A stretch of DNA of 64,000 nucleotides, from positions 1,488,001-1,552,000 of the forward strand of contig CAVOWL010000004.1 in assembly GCA_963700105.1 (NCBI GenBank), written 5' to 3'. Position numbers and translations under genes: made by a program. Position 1 is the stretch's first letter; each line of letters begins with the position of its first letter. The stretch comes from CAVUWL01 sp963700105 (GTDB lineage: Bacteria > Actinomycetota > Thermoleophilia > Solirubrobacterales > 70-9). This document shows positions 40,186 to 48,624 of this stretch, piece by piece. Under the pieces are notes generated by a model. The model ran no database searches. It saw nothing but the letters and a program-made list of their open reading frames with translations, and was not told where the DNA came from.

Positions 40186-42171
40186 TCACCAATGGGGCCA
40201 GCCGGATGGACCTTCTTCTTCTTCTGGCCAGCGTCCAACCGGTTGACCGGTGCTGGGATTCAGGACCAGAGCGGGATTTTGGTGATTGGAATTGAAGTCG
40301 AACATCCCGGCGAGATCAAATGGGATGTGCTCAGCCTTGTCGGTTTTCGCCAATGCCTGATCGAAGGATCCCGAGATTCCGGGCAGCCTCCAGTTGTACT
40401 CGATGAAGTTAATCGTCGAGGACTGATCGCTTAGGTTGTGATCTACATAGTTCTGTTTTGCAAACGGTGAGATCACCAGGAACGGCAGACGTGGGCCGAG
40501 CCCGCAACGACCCTGCTCGCCACCCAGAGGCGAACTCGATTGCGGTTTGGGCCCGCACTGACCCGAGGTAGCTCCACTAAGCGTCGTGTTCGTCAGGTTA
40601 TCTGCCGGCGATAGCGACGGGTTGGTGACGCCACTATTTGCGTGGTCATACCAGCCGTCAGAATCATCCCAATTGATGATGATGGCTGTGTGGCGCCAAT
40701 CGGGGGTGTTCATGATCTCGTTGATCGTGTGGGTGACGAATTCCTGTTCATCGGTGGGATCTGAGTACCCGGCGTGGCCGTCCTCATAGCCGGGGGCCTT
40801 GAGGAAGCTGACGGCCGGCAGAGCCGACGGGGGCAGCTCATGGTTTGAGATCGCGGTGACCAGCTGTTCGAAATCACTGGTGTCGTAGTTGTGGTTTGGC
40901 GTGTTGAACTGGGGCACCCCATCGACGTAGGACTGAGTGTCGTGCCCGATCGTTGCCAATCCGGCCAGGGTGTCGCGGCCCTTGCTGTTTGTAGGAATCG
41001 TCAGGTGATGGGGATTGGCCGTTGACGCATAGAACTGGAATGGCTCATGGTGGGGAATGTAGTCGTCCTTGTATCCATACTGACCGTTCCCGCCCAGCGC
41101 TTCCCCAACCGGGGTGACGGCGTCACAGAGGCCCTGGTTGGTGGCGTGAGGAACCGATTTCTGGAATTCCGCGCTCTTGAACTCGTCGGGAATGAAGGTA
41201 CTCGTTGATTGGCCGTTGTGACCCGTCGCTTCCAAGGCGGCCTGGTAGGTGGTCGTTGGCCGAAAGCCACCCTCAAACCAACCCCACGAAAGCCCGGCGG
41301 AATTTAGCTCATCACCGATGTTTTTCCCCGACATCGCGACCGCGTCGCGGGTCGAGCAGTCATCCCAATACGGTTGGGCATCGCTGGTCAGCGAATACCC
41401 TCCAGAGCCATCCGGGGTCAGATCGTTGTCGGGACTGGTAGAGGTCGAGATCGAGGGATCATTGGCCTCGTGGGAGGTGTCGACGTCGCCGGTATCTCCG
41501 GAGATCAGATTGATCGCGCCCGGGGCCGACGGACCGAAGGTGGTGCCGTATGAGTTGTCGCTCATCGCGAAATGCTGGGCGTAGTTCCATAGACCGGTGA
41601 CCGTGTTGCCGTCGTAGTAGTCCATGTCGGTGTCGGCGTTGCACGGCGTCCCAAACGGCGACAGGCTTCCGTCATCGGTGCCAACGCTTTGCACGAAGTG
41701 GTCCATCTTGCCGTTGTCGAACGCCTGCTGCTCGTCGCTGTAGTCGTGGTCTTGGTCGCAGGTAAGCTGCCCGCCCGCGTCGCCGGCGAGGCCCGTGGCA
41801 CTGCTGTCTAGTCGTTCGGGAAGTGCGAGGTTGGGATTGCTTGTCAGCAGGTTGGTGCTGTGCCGCATGGCTGGCGGCAGCGATGGACTGGTCGCCGGAA
41901 GGAGGCCGTCGACGGCTGGGGTCCCTGGCAGGGCGTGGAAGGTCTGACCATCTGTGTTTGCGGCATGTGGATACGTCCCGAAGTAGTGATCAAAAGAGAC
42001 GTTCTCTTGGAAGATCTCGACCACGTGTCGGATTGGAGTTCTCGGGCCGCCAAGGTCGAACACGGTTCCGCCATGGTGAGGATCGATCTGGTGATTCGAT
42101 GCGAGGGACACCGAGGTCGTAAGGGCCGAGCACGCCGCCAAGGCGACTAGGAGGACTGGAAGCCGTTTCAT
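40186..42171 (-). CDS. Secreted phosphoesterase, phospholipase C/acid phosphatase family
   Basis: The 661-residue protein has a signal peptide (MKRLPVLLVALAACSALTTS) and the phosphoesterase family (alkaline phosphatase superfamily) signatures: HVVEIFQENVSFDHYFGTYP near residue 48-67 with the conserved ENxSFD, SGDTGDVD near 210, a HATNQGLCD segment and IIINWDDSDGWYDH near residue 515 with the catalytic Asp/His. Members hydrolyse phospholipids or other phosphate esters outside the cell. Base composition looks lower in G+C than most neighbours, with many Asn, Ser and Thr codons, which may reflect a secreted protein or transfer. AGGAAA lies 6 nt before the ATG. A large hairpin follows the stop. 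Confidence 0.9.
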   Translation of the reverse strand: MKRLPVLLVALAACSALTTSVSLASNHQIDPHHGGTVFDLGGPRTPIRHVVEIFQENVSFDHYFGTYPHAANTDGQTFHALPGTPAVDGLLPATSPSLPPAMRHSTNLLTSNPNLALPERLDSSATGLAGDAGGQLTCDQDHDYSDEQQAFDNGKMDHFVQSVGTDDGSLSPFGTPCNADTDMDYYDGNTVTGLWNYAQHFAMSDNSYGTTFGPSAPGAINLISGDTGDVDTSHEANDPSISTSTSPDNDLTPDGSGGYSLTSDAQPYWDDCSTRDAVAMSGKNIGDELNSAGLSWGWFEGGFRPTTTYQAALEATGHNGQSTSTFIPDEFKSAEFQKSVPHATNQGLCDAVTPVGEALGGNGQYGYKDDYIPHHEPFQFYASTANPHHLTIPTNSKGRDTLAGLATIGHDTQSYVDGVPQFNTPNHNYDTSDFEQLVTAISNHELPPSALPAVSFLKAPGYEDGHAGYSDPTDEQEFVTHTINEIMNTPDWRHTAIIINWDDSDGWYDHANSGVTNPSLSPADNLTNTTLSGATSGQCGPKPQSSSPLGGEQGRCGLGPRLPFLVISPFAKQNYVDHNLSDQSSTINFIEYNWRLPGISGSFDQALAKTDKAEHIPFDLAGMFDFNSNHQNPALVLNPSTGQPVGRWPEEEEGPSGWPHW

Positions 42172-42624
42172 TTTGTTTCCTGTCGTGTCGAGGGATCCGC
42201 GAACTGGTCGAACTCACTCCAACGCGGCCAGGCTAGGAGGGTTGGAAATTGATCGTGTTAACCGCTGGTTGGAGTGATGTTTCAGCTTTGTGACACCGGC
42301 GTGAACCGCCGTCAGGCTGGGCGCCGCGCCAGGGACGGCGAGACTGTTGACGGCATCCGAAGTCAGCCGGCCGGGGCTGGCACTGGCTCCGGGGCAGGGA
42401 GGGACATTTCAGCAAGACCCAACCGGCTGGATCTATCAGGTAGGGCGATGCCAGCGTCACCGAGGCAAGTCCAGTCCCCGGTGAGATAGAAATTGATCCG
42501 CCGCTGATCAGGCATGCTGAGAGGTCGCTAATCCAACCTGACCACCAGCAAGCGCTCATAGGTCTTGCTGGTGACCCCTGCTGATCGCGGCCGAAATTAT
42601 CTTTGGTGACCCGGAGGGCGCCCA
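42172..42624. other. Intergenic region, nothing recognised
   Basis: Between the phosphoesterase start and the PadR gene end there is no convincing coding frame; it must hold the phosphoesterase promoter, but no clear box was identified. Confidence 0.5.
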
Positions 42625-42657
42625 GAGCCTTCGGCCAGCTCAGCTGGCCGAAGGCTC
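42625..42657 (-). terminator. Perfect 16-bp inverted repeat at the padR-like gene end
   Basis: GAGCCTTCGGCCAGCT (42625-42640) is the exact reverse complement of 42642-42657, with a single central base, so a 14-bp stem with a 5-nt loop can form. It includes the last codons and stop of the PadR gene. Confidence 0.6.
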
Positions 42658-43176
42658 GGTTGGATCGACCAGATCCTCGAGCAGCTCGCGCATCTTCTCG
42701 TGATAGGCGAGGCCAGCGATCAGCGTCCGTTCTGAGCTTTCCAATCCCTCGGCCTCGCGCACTTCATCGAGATAGCCTTCCAGCTCGATCAGCTTGGCCC
42801 GGTGCCACTCGGCTCTGGCCCCGACCAGTTGCGCCGGATCGGCGCCGGCAAAAACCTTGAGCATCACTTCGTCGCGCAGCTGCGGAGGTGCGGCGCTCGG
42901 CTCGGCGGCCCACGCCTGCAGCGCCGCACGGCCTTTCCCGGTGAGCGTGTAGAGCTTGCGGCGGCGACCGCTGGACTCCTGGCTCACCGATAGGTAGCCG
43001 CCTGCGGCGAGTCGGGCTGGCTCCTCATAGGCGGTTGTGTGGGGCACCGGCCAGAAGTTCTCGATCGACCTCTCGAGGGCCTGCTTGATGTCATAGGAGG
43101 TAGCCTCGCCGAGCTGGTCGAGAAGGGCCAGCAACGCATATGACGTGGTAGTTAGGCGAATTGCCTTGCTTTTCAT
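42640..43176 (-). CDS. PadR-family transcriptional regulator
   Basis: The 178-residue protein has the PadR winged helix: TSYALLALLDQLGEATSYDIKQAL at the N-terminus, FWPVPHTTAYEEPARLAAGGYLS (recognition helix) and the wing SSGRRRKLYTLTGKGRAAL. The C-terminal 80 residues are helical (dimerisation, Vir-like type). PadR proteins repress efflux or catabolic genes and respond to phenolic or other small ligands. It is divergent from an FAD monooxygenase, and a perfect 16-bp palindrome lies between the two starts, so autoregulation and control of the monooxygenase are likely. Its own ATG has a TACTAT box about 15 nt upstream. Confidence 0.93.
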   Translation of the reverse strand: MKSKAIRLTTTSYALLALLDQLGEATSYDIKQALERSIENFWPVPHTTAYEEPARLAAGGYLSVSQESSGRRRKLYTLTGKGRAALQAWAAEPSAAPPQLRDEVMLKVFAGADPAQLVGARAEWHRAKLIELEGYLDEVREAEGLESSERTLIAGLAYHEKMRELLEDLVDPTEPSAS

Positions 43177-43193
43177 AGTTCGAGCCGTATAGT
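43166..43193 (+). promoter_or_regulatory. Promoter of the FAD monooxygenase gene
   Basis: TTGCTT (43166-43171), 16 nt, then TATAGT (43188-43193) form a good sigma-70-type promoter; the predicted start of transcription falls inside the adjacent palindrome. Confidence 0.55.
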
Positions 43194-43208
43194 ACGATAC
43201 GTATCGTA
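43193..43208. promoter_or_regulatory. Palindromic operator, likely PadR site
   Basis: TACGATACGTATCGTA is a perfect 16-bp palindrome, 16 nt before the PadR start and 31 nt before the monooxygenase start, overlapping the predicted transcription start of the latter. Confidence 0.7.
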
Positions 43209-43239
43209 AGAATCCGGGCGTGCAAAACTGGAGGTCGGC

Positions 43240-44544
43240 ATGGTTAAGGGCAGCAATGACAGTGGCAGCTCCCCCGACTACGACGCCGTCATCGTCGGCG
43301 CGAGCTTAGCGGGGAGCACGACGGCGATCCTGCTGGGGCGCGCCGGGGCGAGTGTGGCGCTGATCGAGAAACAGCCCGACCCGCAGGCCTTCAAGCGCAT
43401 ATGCAGCCATTACATCCAGGCTTCGGGAGTGCCGACCATCGAGCGGCTCGGTCTGCTCAAGCCGCTGATTGCAGCCGGCGCGGTGCGATCGCGGATCCAC
43501 GCCTGGACCCGATGGGGATGGATCGAAGCGCCCGCTGACCGAGCGGGACTTGGCCTCAACCTTCGTCGCGAGGTACTCGACCCAATATTGCGCGAGGCGG
43601 CGGCTGCGACCCCCGGGGTCGAGCTGATCCTCGGCGAGACCGCGGACGGGCTGCTGCGTGAAGGTAACGCTTTCGCTGGAGTGACCCTGCGCGGCCCCGG
43701 AGGCGCGCGATCGGAGTTGCGGGCGCAGCTGGTTGTTGGCGCCGACGGCCGCGATTCCAAGGTCGCCGGGCTATCGGGGGTCAGGGAAAAGATCCTTCCC
43801 CATGGGCGCTTCGCCTACGGCGGTTACTTTGAGGGAGATCAACCCAGGCACGCGCCAGACGCTTCGATTTGGATGTTGGATCCTCACTGGGGGGCGGCGT
43901 TTCCAACCGACGCTGGCCTCGTCTTCTACGCCGCCATGCCGACAAAGGAGCTGTTGCCGGCATTCCGGCATGACCCCGCAGCGGCCCTGACCTCCTTCGT
44001 CGGAGGATTACCCGAGGGACCCCCGATTGGCACCGCGCGACTGGTGCAGCCGGTCCTCGGCAAGATCGAGATGCCCAACCGTGTCCGGACTCCAGTAGCA
44101 CCGGGTTTGGCTCTGGCCGGGGACGCCGCCCTGGCAGCGGACCCACTTTTCGGCATCGGCTGCGGCTGGGCACTGCAATCCGGTGAATGGCTCGCCGATT
44201 GCGTTGCGCCCGCGCTGGCTGGGGAGGAGCTGCTTGAACACGGCTTGAAGCGCTACCGCCGCCGCCACAAACGCAGGTTGGCCGGTCACGCTTTCATGGT
44301 TAACGACTATGCCACGGGTCGAAGCCTCAGCCGCGGAGAACGAGCCCTGTTTGCCGCTGCCGCGCGTGATCCCGAGGTGGCAGCCAGATTCGACAGGTTC
44401 GCAACCCGCCAGGTCGGCCCGACCCGTACCCTTGCGGTCACGATCCCGCGCTCGATCGTGGTCAACTTGCGTCACTCGCTGAGGCAGCGGCGCGAGGGCA
44501 AGTCGTGTGCAGATGACGTGGCAGCGCAGACCGCGCAAAGCTGA
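43240..44544 (+). CDS. FAD-dependent monooxygenase/geranylgeranyl-reductase-like flavoprotein
   Basis: The 434-residue protein has the N-terminal FAD motif VIVGASLAGSTTAILLGRAGASVALIE, the RREVLDPILREAA segment, the VVGADGRDSKVA motif near residue 167 and the second FAD motif ALAGDAALAADPLFGIGCGWAL near residue 290. This is the PHBH/UbiH-geranylgeranyl reductase fold, used for hydroxylation, halogenation or alkene reduction. A GGAGG ribosome site lies 6 nt before the ATG. Control by the divergent PadR regulator suggests an inducible substrate, perhaps a phenolic or a quinone-like compound; no substrate can be read. Confidence 0.88.
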   Translation: MVKGSNDSGSSPDYDAVIVGASLAGSTTAILLGRAGASVALIEKQPDPQAFKRICSHYIQASGVPTIERLGLLKPLIAAGAVRSRIHAWTRWGWIEAPADRAGLGLNLRREVLDPILREAAAATPGVELILGETADGLLREGNAFAGVTLRGPGGARSELRAQLVVGADGRDSKVAGLSGVREKILPHGRFAYGGYFEGDQPRHAPDASIWMLDPHWGAAFPTDAGLVFYAAMPTKELLPAFRHDPAAALTSFVGGLPEGPPIGTARLVQPVLGKIEMPNRVRTPVAPGLALAGDAALAADPLFGIGCGWALQSGEWLADCVAPALAGEELLEHGLKRYRRRHKRRLAGHAFMVNDYATGRSLSRGERALFAAAARDPEVAARFDRFATRQVGPTRTLAVTIPRSIVVNLRHSLRQRREGKSCADDVAAQTAQS

Positions 44545-44899
44545 TCCGCCAAGTGCCGCCACGGCGATCTGCAACCTGAGGGGCGGCGGCTACATCTCCC
44601 AAACCTCTGTCTGAGCCGATCTCATTCGCTATTGGCGTGCCCCAGCTGGATGAGCGGGCGCCGCTGATTCGCGCCTCAGAGCTGCCTCGAACTTGGAGGA
44701 TCGTTGCTTGCGGCGGCCGCCGCGCACCCCAAATCGAGCGGGTCCCCGCCAAGGGCAGCGGCCGGGCAGCGCCACCGCAGCTTTCTTCTCTCGGTCGAAA
44801 AGACCTTGTGCAATCCAACCGCCGCACTCCCGGCGTTGATCCGCATCGACGAAGCGACACAATGAAGCGACCGACACACCGAGAGCAGAGGGGCGCCGA
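44545..44899. other. Intergenic region, nothing recognised
   Basis: An 88-codon frame exists (44637-44903) and ends in ATGA overlap with the next gene, but its product is Arg/Pro-rich without any domain; I treat it as non-coding. A GAGGGG ribosome site serves the ATG at 44900. Confidence 0.5.
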
Positions 44900-45457
44900 A
44901 TGAAAATAATGACGATTGGTCGCGGCAACATTGGAGCTGGCCTTGGAAAGCTCTGGGAGAAGGCCGGGCACGAGGTAACTTTGCTCGGTCGCGAAGGGGG
45001 AGACGTCTCCGAGGCCGACGTTGTGCTGCTCGCGGTTCCGGGCGGGGCGGTGGCTGAGGCGCTTGACGGTATTAGGGGCCTCGAGGAAAAGACCGTCATC
45101 GACGCCACAAATCTCTGGGGCGGTGCCGAAGCGCCGCGGGGATTTGACTCCAACGCCGAGTACGTCAAATCCCGCTCCCACGGCCCGACTGCAAAGTCCT
45201 TCAATATCAACTTTGCCTCCCTCTTTGACCGTATCGAAGACGCGCACTCAATTCCGGGCAACCTCTGGTGCGGGGACGAAGAGGCAGGCGCCGCAGTCGA
45301 GCAGCTGATCCGCGACGCAGGCTATGAGCCGATCTGCGCGGGCCCACTCGCCAATGCAGCGATGCAGGAGGCCCTTCTCGGCCTCTTCTTCGCGATCGCA
45401 AAAGAAGGAGGCAGGGGTCAATTTCTGTACCGAATGGAGCCACCCGAGCGTCTCTGA
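44900..45457 (+). CDS. NADPH-dependent F420 reductase-like NAD(P)-binding protein, copy 2
   Basis: The 185-residue protein has the Rossmann start MKIMTIGRGNIGAGLGKLWEKAGHEVTLLGR, the DVVLLAVPGGAV strand and IDATNLWGG, as in F420:NADP oxidoreductase-related proteins. It is a diverged relative of the protein at 29458-30105: that one has TMGSRS, this one TLLGRE at the NADP-specificity position. Function and use of F420 are not provable here. It is followed closely by tRNA-Arg on the other strand. Confidence 0.83.
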   Translation: MKIMTIGRGNIGAGLGKLWEKAGHEVTLLGREGGDVSEADVVLLAVPGGAVAEALDGIRGLEEKTVIDATNLWGGAEAPRGFDSNAEYVKSRSHGPTAKSFNINFASLFDRIEDAHSIPGNLWCGDEEAGAAVEQLIRDAGYEPICAGPLANAAMQEALLGLFFAIAKEGGRGQFLYRMEPPERL

Positions 45458-45536
45458 GCGAGGGAGCTGGGAATCGATGGGGCATCGCTACCCCCGAGCT
45501 TCAGATTGGAGAGAGCTGCCGAGCCTTCTCAGATAG

Positions 45537-45610
45537 CGCGCCCGACAGGATTCGAACCTGTGACCTTCGGTTTCGTAGACCGACGCTCTATCCAACTGAG
45601 CTACGGGCGC
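45537..45610 (-). tRNA. tRNA-Arg(ACG)
   Basis: Folds as a complete cloverleaf: acceptor GCGCCCG/CGGGCGC, D arm GCTC..GAGC, anticodon arm TCGGT CTACGAA ACCGA with anticodon ACG, and T arm ACAGG TTCGAAT CCTGT. CCA is not encoded. Its 5' half is duplicated at 52391, marking an integration site. Confidence 0.95.
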
Positions 45611-45623
45611 TTGGCCTGCAAAT
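45572..45623. repeat. Left attachment repeat (inside tRNA-Arg)
   Basis: The 40 bp at 45572-45611, from the anticodon loop to the 5' end of the tRNA plus one base, recur exactly at 52391-52430. The following 12 bp match with two differences. Confidence 0.9.
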
Positions 45624-45745
45624 AAGGGGTTTTTGGAGTTCGCCCCTTAAGCAGATTTCTCCCGATCCTAGTGATCCGTGCCTGGCGAGGGAATGAACGG
45701 CCGCGAAATCGAGGAGGGACACCTCGGCGCCCCTCGTTGAAGACC

Positions 45746-46495
45746 TCATTCGAAGATCGCTTCCACGGCATCGACCGGGATCGGCCAATCGAGTGCCTCC
45801 GCAGCAATGTATACGCTAAAAGCAAGCAGGATGCCTCCGAGGCCATAGGACCCGTGCATCTCCGCGTCTCTTTGCTCAAGTTGGACTCGCTTGGCGCCAT
45901 CGTCCAGATCGACGTAGACGCCGTTGAGACCCATCAGGCTGGGGTGGGCGACCATGCTTTGACGCCGGTAGGCGATTGCGTAGAGGCCGCGATAGGAGTG
46001 ATCGGGAGAATCGGCCCAACCGGGGAGGATTGGGCCCCAGTGGCCGTCCACCACTTCGGCCAATTCGTGGAGCTTTGGCATCTTCTCCGGCAAACCGTCG
46101 CGTTCGCGTTCAAAGCGTCGACGCACCTCGTCGGAGAGCGGCGGCTGGCCGATCGCCTGCATGTCTTTGTCGAGCTCGAGGCGCGAGATCAGATCGGATT
46201 TGAGGAACTTGCGCTGGCGCTCGGCTCCGGGTTCGATCGCAAGCCAAGCAAAGGTGACGGCGTGCTCATAGAGGCTGCGCAACAAGATCAGGGCGTCAGC
46301 TTCGCGGTCTAGCGGCCGCAGGGCAAACATGGCCTCCAACGCTCCGACCTGGCGTGCCAGCAAGCAAGGTCCGACCAGGGCCCAGGCATCAGCCGGTCCC
46401 TCGACCCTCACCTCCAGCGGCAGGTGAGGGTCGAGCAGCTCGATCAGGTCGCGCCCCCGCCGTTCGGCGATCTCCTCGCGCTCTCGGTAGTCCAT
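45746..46495 (-). CDS. DUF5677-like protein on the element
   Basis: A 249-residue soluble, largely helical protein. The segments LILLRSLYEHAVTFAWLAIEP near residue 70-90 and MVAHPSLMGLNGVYV near 185-200 resemble DUF5677-type proteins, which are found scattered in mobile elements and near defence genes (family link moderate). I see no enzyme motif. The ATG at 46495 is chosen because a TACTGT box lies 8 nt upstream and an upstream frame extension overlaps the neighbour's promoter. It faces the left attachment site, and is divergent from the AbiEi-like gene. Confidence 0.65.
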   Translation of the reverse strand: MDYREREEIAERRGRDLIELLDPHLPLEVRVEGPADAWALVGPCLLARQVGALEAMFALRPLDREADALILLRSLYEHAVTFAWLAIEPGAERQRKFLKSDLISRLELDKDMQAIGQPPLSDEVRRRFERERDGLPEKMPKLHELAEVVDGHWGPILPGWADSPDHSYRGLYAIAYRRQSMVAHPSLMGLNGVYVDLDDGAKRVQLEQRDAEMHGSYGLGGILLAFSVYIAAEALDWPIPVDAVEAIFE

Positions 46496-46503
46496 CTGGG
46501 CCC

Positions 46504-46509
46504 ACAGTA
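46504..46509 (-). promoter_or_regulatory. -10 box of the DUF5677-like gene
   Basis: On the minus strand TACTGT ends 8 nt before the ATG at 46495. Confidence 0.4.
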
Positions 46510-46630
46510 GAGCGAGCCGCGGCCGGCGATAAGCACCAATACGATGAACTGACTTTTCCTTTTTCGCTTCTTTGCGCGGACGGCAAAGAAGCAATAATCG
46601 GGAATAGAGTCTGATACATTGATCTTTACG

Positions 46631-47755
46631 ATGATCGCAAATACGCCAGGATCGGATAGACCACTCAAGGACCAGGCAGTTGCTTGGCTCCAGGAGCGCC
46701 TGCCAAGGGGTTGGAGCGTCGAGAGCATTGTCGTTGAGAGCCTTGACCTGAACGTCCCACTGGCCGACTCGAAAATTTCCCTCAAAGGACCTAACGGGAC
46801 GATCACGTCGGTCGCCGTAGAGGAAAAGGAGTCGATGTCTCCGCGTTCCGTCCTCAGCTTGCTTCCCCAGGTACAAACCGCTCGGAACATGGGCGCGCAT
46901 CTTCCGCTCCTAGTTGTCGCTCCTTGGTTGAGCAAACGCACCCAGGAGTTGCTCGCCGAGCAGGACCTCAGCTTCATCGACCTGACCGGCAACGCTTTGC
47001 TGCGCATCGACAATCCGCCCTTCTATCTGCAGACGGTGGGCGCTGCGCGGAACCCTGCCCCCAAAGAGCGCGGCAGAGCGCAGCTGCGGGGAGCGAAGGC
47101 CGCCCGGTTGATCCGGCTGCTGGTAGACGCTCGGCCCCCTTACGGGGTCGGCGAACTGGCCGAGACGACCAACCTCGCGCCCGGGTACGTCTCGCGACTG
47201 CTGGACACCCTCTACCGCGATGCCCTGATCGAGCGCTCCCCACGAGGACCGGTTGAGAGCGTGGACTTCCAGGCGCTGCTTCGAAGGTGGGCCACCTCAT
47301 ACGACGTTTTCAAGACCAATGACACAGAGGCGTTCATCGCCCAATCTGGTGTCGATGCGCTGCTGATGGCCCTCGGAGAGAACCCTGGCATCGGCTCGAG
47401 GCTCGCGGTCACTGGCTCGATTGCCGCATCTCGGCTGGCACCGGTGACCTCGCCGGCGACGCTGCTCGCCTATTGCGAGGCCCCAGCCGAGCTTGTCGAG
47501 GAGTTTGGCCTACTCGAGGCCGATGAGGGAGCGAACGTCATGCTCTTGAAACCGTTTGACCCGGTCGTCTGGGAGCGCACCTCGACCGAGATTGGCTTGC
47601 GATTCGCAGCGCCCTCGCAGGTCGCAGTCGACTGCCTGACCGGCAACGGACGGATGCCTTCAGAGGGCGAGGCCCTGTTGGGGTGGATGGCGGCGAATGA
47701 GCCCGACTGGAGAGCCAGCTCACTTCAAGAGCTGCGGCGGAGCGCTCCGGCATGA
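46631..47755 (+). CDS. AbiEi-like antitoxin/regulator with winged helix
   Basis: A 374-residue protein. Residues 1-130 contain a fold with VEEKESMSPRSVLSLLPQ and LLVVAPWLSKRTQELLAEQ, followed by LSFIDLTGNALLRI, a segment typical of actinobacterial AbiEi-like and related proteins. Residues about 150-215 form a winged helix (GVGELAETTNLAPGYVSRLLDTLYRDALI). The remainder (LRRWATSYDVFKTND onward) is an alpha/beta domain. It overlaps the next gene by 4 bp, and that gene is a nucleotidyltransferase, the standard AbiEi-AbiEii layout of type IV toxin-antitoxin/abortive-infection pairs. I use ATG 46631; TTG 46619 is also in frame. TACATT at 46615-46620 may be the -10 box. Confidence 0.68.
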   Translation: MIANTPGSDRPLKDQAVAWLQERLPRGWSVESIVVESLDLNVPLADSKISLKGPNGTITSVAVEEKESMSPRSVLSLLPQVQTARNMGAHLPLLVVAPWLSKRTQELLAEQDLSFIDLTGNALLRIDNPPFYLQTVGAARNPAPKERGRAQLRGAKAARLIRLLVDARPPYGVGELAETTNLAPGYVSRLLDTLYRDALIERSPRGPVESVDFQALLRRWATSYDVFKTNDTEAFIAQSGVDALLMALGENPGIGSRLAVTGSIAASRLAPVTSPATLLAYCEAPAELVEEFGLLEADEGANVMLLKPFDPVVWERTSTEIGLRFAAPSQVAVDCLTGNGRMPSEGEALLGWMAANEPDWRASSLQELRRSAPA

Positions 47756-48609
47756 ACGCGCCAGAGCGCGAGCTCTCCCCGCAGTACGTCGCAGCCCGAC
47801 GAGTCCTGCTTGACGCTCTGGAGGCTTTGGGGCCCCAGAGCGGCGCCGTGGTCTTGGCCGGTGCCCAGGCGATCTACCTGCGCACGGGACCCGACGCTCT
47901 GGCGATCGCCGAGTACACAACCGACGGCGACCTCGCGGTAGATCCGGCGGTGCTGGAGGATGCCCCCGCGCTCGGAGAGCTGATGGAGGCGGCCGGCTTC
48001 AAGCTGGCCGAGCTGCAAGGCGCAGCCGAGCCCGGCATCTGGCAAAAGCCAGCCACAATCAGCGGGGTCGAGGTGCTGATTCCCGTCGATCTGATCGTCC
48101 CAGCGGGTGTAGCGCCGCCGGGTGGAACCCGTGGAGCCCGTCTCCGGGGGCACGGGAAACGCGCGGCTCGAAAGACGGTGGGCCTAGAGGCAGCGCTCGT
48201 CGACAACGACGTCATGCGGATCGAGGCCCTCGACCCGCATGATCGCCGCAGCTCCCAACTGCGCGTGGCCGGCACAGCAGCCCTGTTGGTGGCGAAGACG
48301 CACAAGATCAGCGAGCGGATCGAGAGCGGGCGCCGAGATCGCGTCGACGACAAGGACGCCTCTGACGTAGTTCGGTTGATGCAAAAGAGCTCACCGGAGG
48401 TGGTTGCCAGGACGCTCTCAGGACTCCTCGCTCACCCCAGTGCAAGCCTGCCCACCGAGCTGGCCATTGGGCGCTTCGAGACTCTGTTTGGCGGCAGGGC
48501 CGGCATCGGCATCGAGATGGCTGCCCGTGCCCTTCGAGGGGCTATGCCGGAGGAGCGAGTGAGGGGCATCTGCCTCGCCTACGCCGGAGAACTGCGCAGC
48601 TCTCTGTGA
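47752..48609 (+). CDS. AbiEii-like nucleotidyltransferase (toxin candidate)
   Basis: A 285-residue protein with a nucleotidyltransferase-fold signature: VVLAGAQAIYLRTG (the G-containing strand-turn-helix) followed by TTDGDLAVDP with the metal-binding Asp pair, then LIPVDLIVPAG containing a third Asp. AbiEii proteins are GTP-dependent nucleotidyltransferases whose activity is blocked in cells by AbiEi. The ATG overlaps the upstream AbiEi-like stop (ATGA), so production is coupled. It ends 15 nt from the convergent integrase gene. Assignment rests on fold motif and gene pairing. Confidence 0.7.
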   Translation: MNAPERELSPQYVAARRVLLDALEALGPQSGAVVLAGAQAIYLRTGPDALAIAEYTTDGDLAVDPAVLEDAPALGELMEAAGFKLAELQGAAEPGIWQKPATISGVEVLIPVDLIVPAGVAPPGGTRGARLRGHGKRAARKTVGLEAALVDNDVMRIEALDPHDRRSSQLRVAGTAALLVAKTHKISERIESGRRDRVDDKDASDVVRLMQKSSPEVVARTLSGLLAHPSASLPTELAIGRFETLFGGRAGIGIEMAARALRGAMPEERVRGICLAYAGELRSSL

Positions 48610-48624
48610 GCAGCGGTGTGTCCT

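Noticed and set aside
44637..44903. 88-codon frame ending in ATGA overlap with the F420-reductase-like gene
   Set aside because: Arg/Pro-rich product without domain or ribosome site; only the overlap is suggestive.
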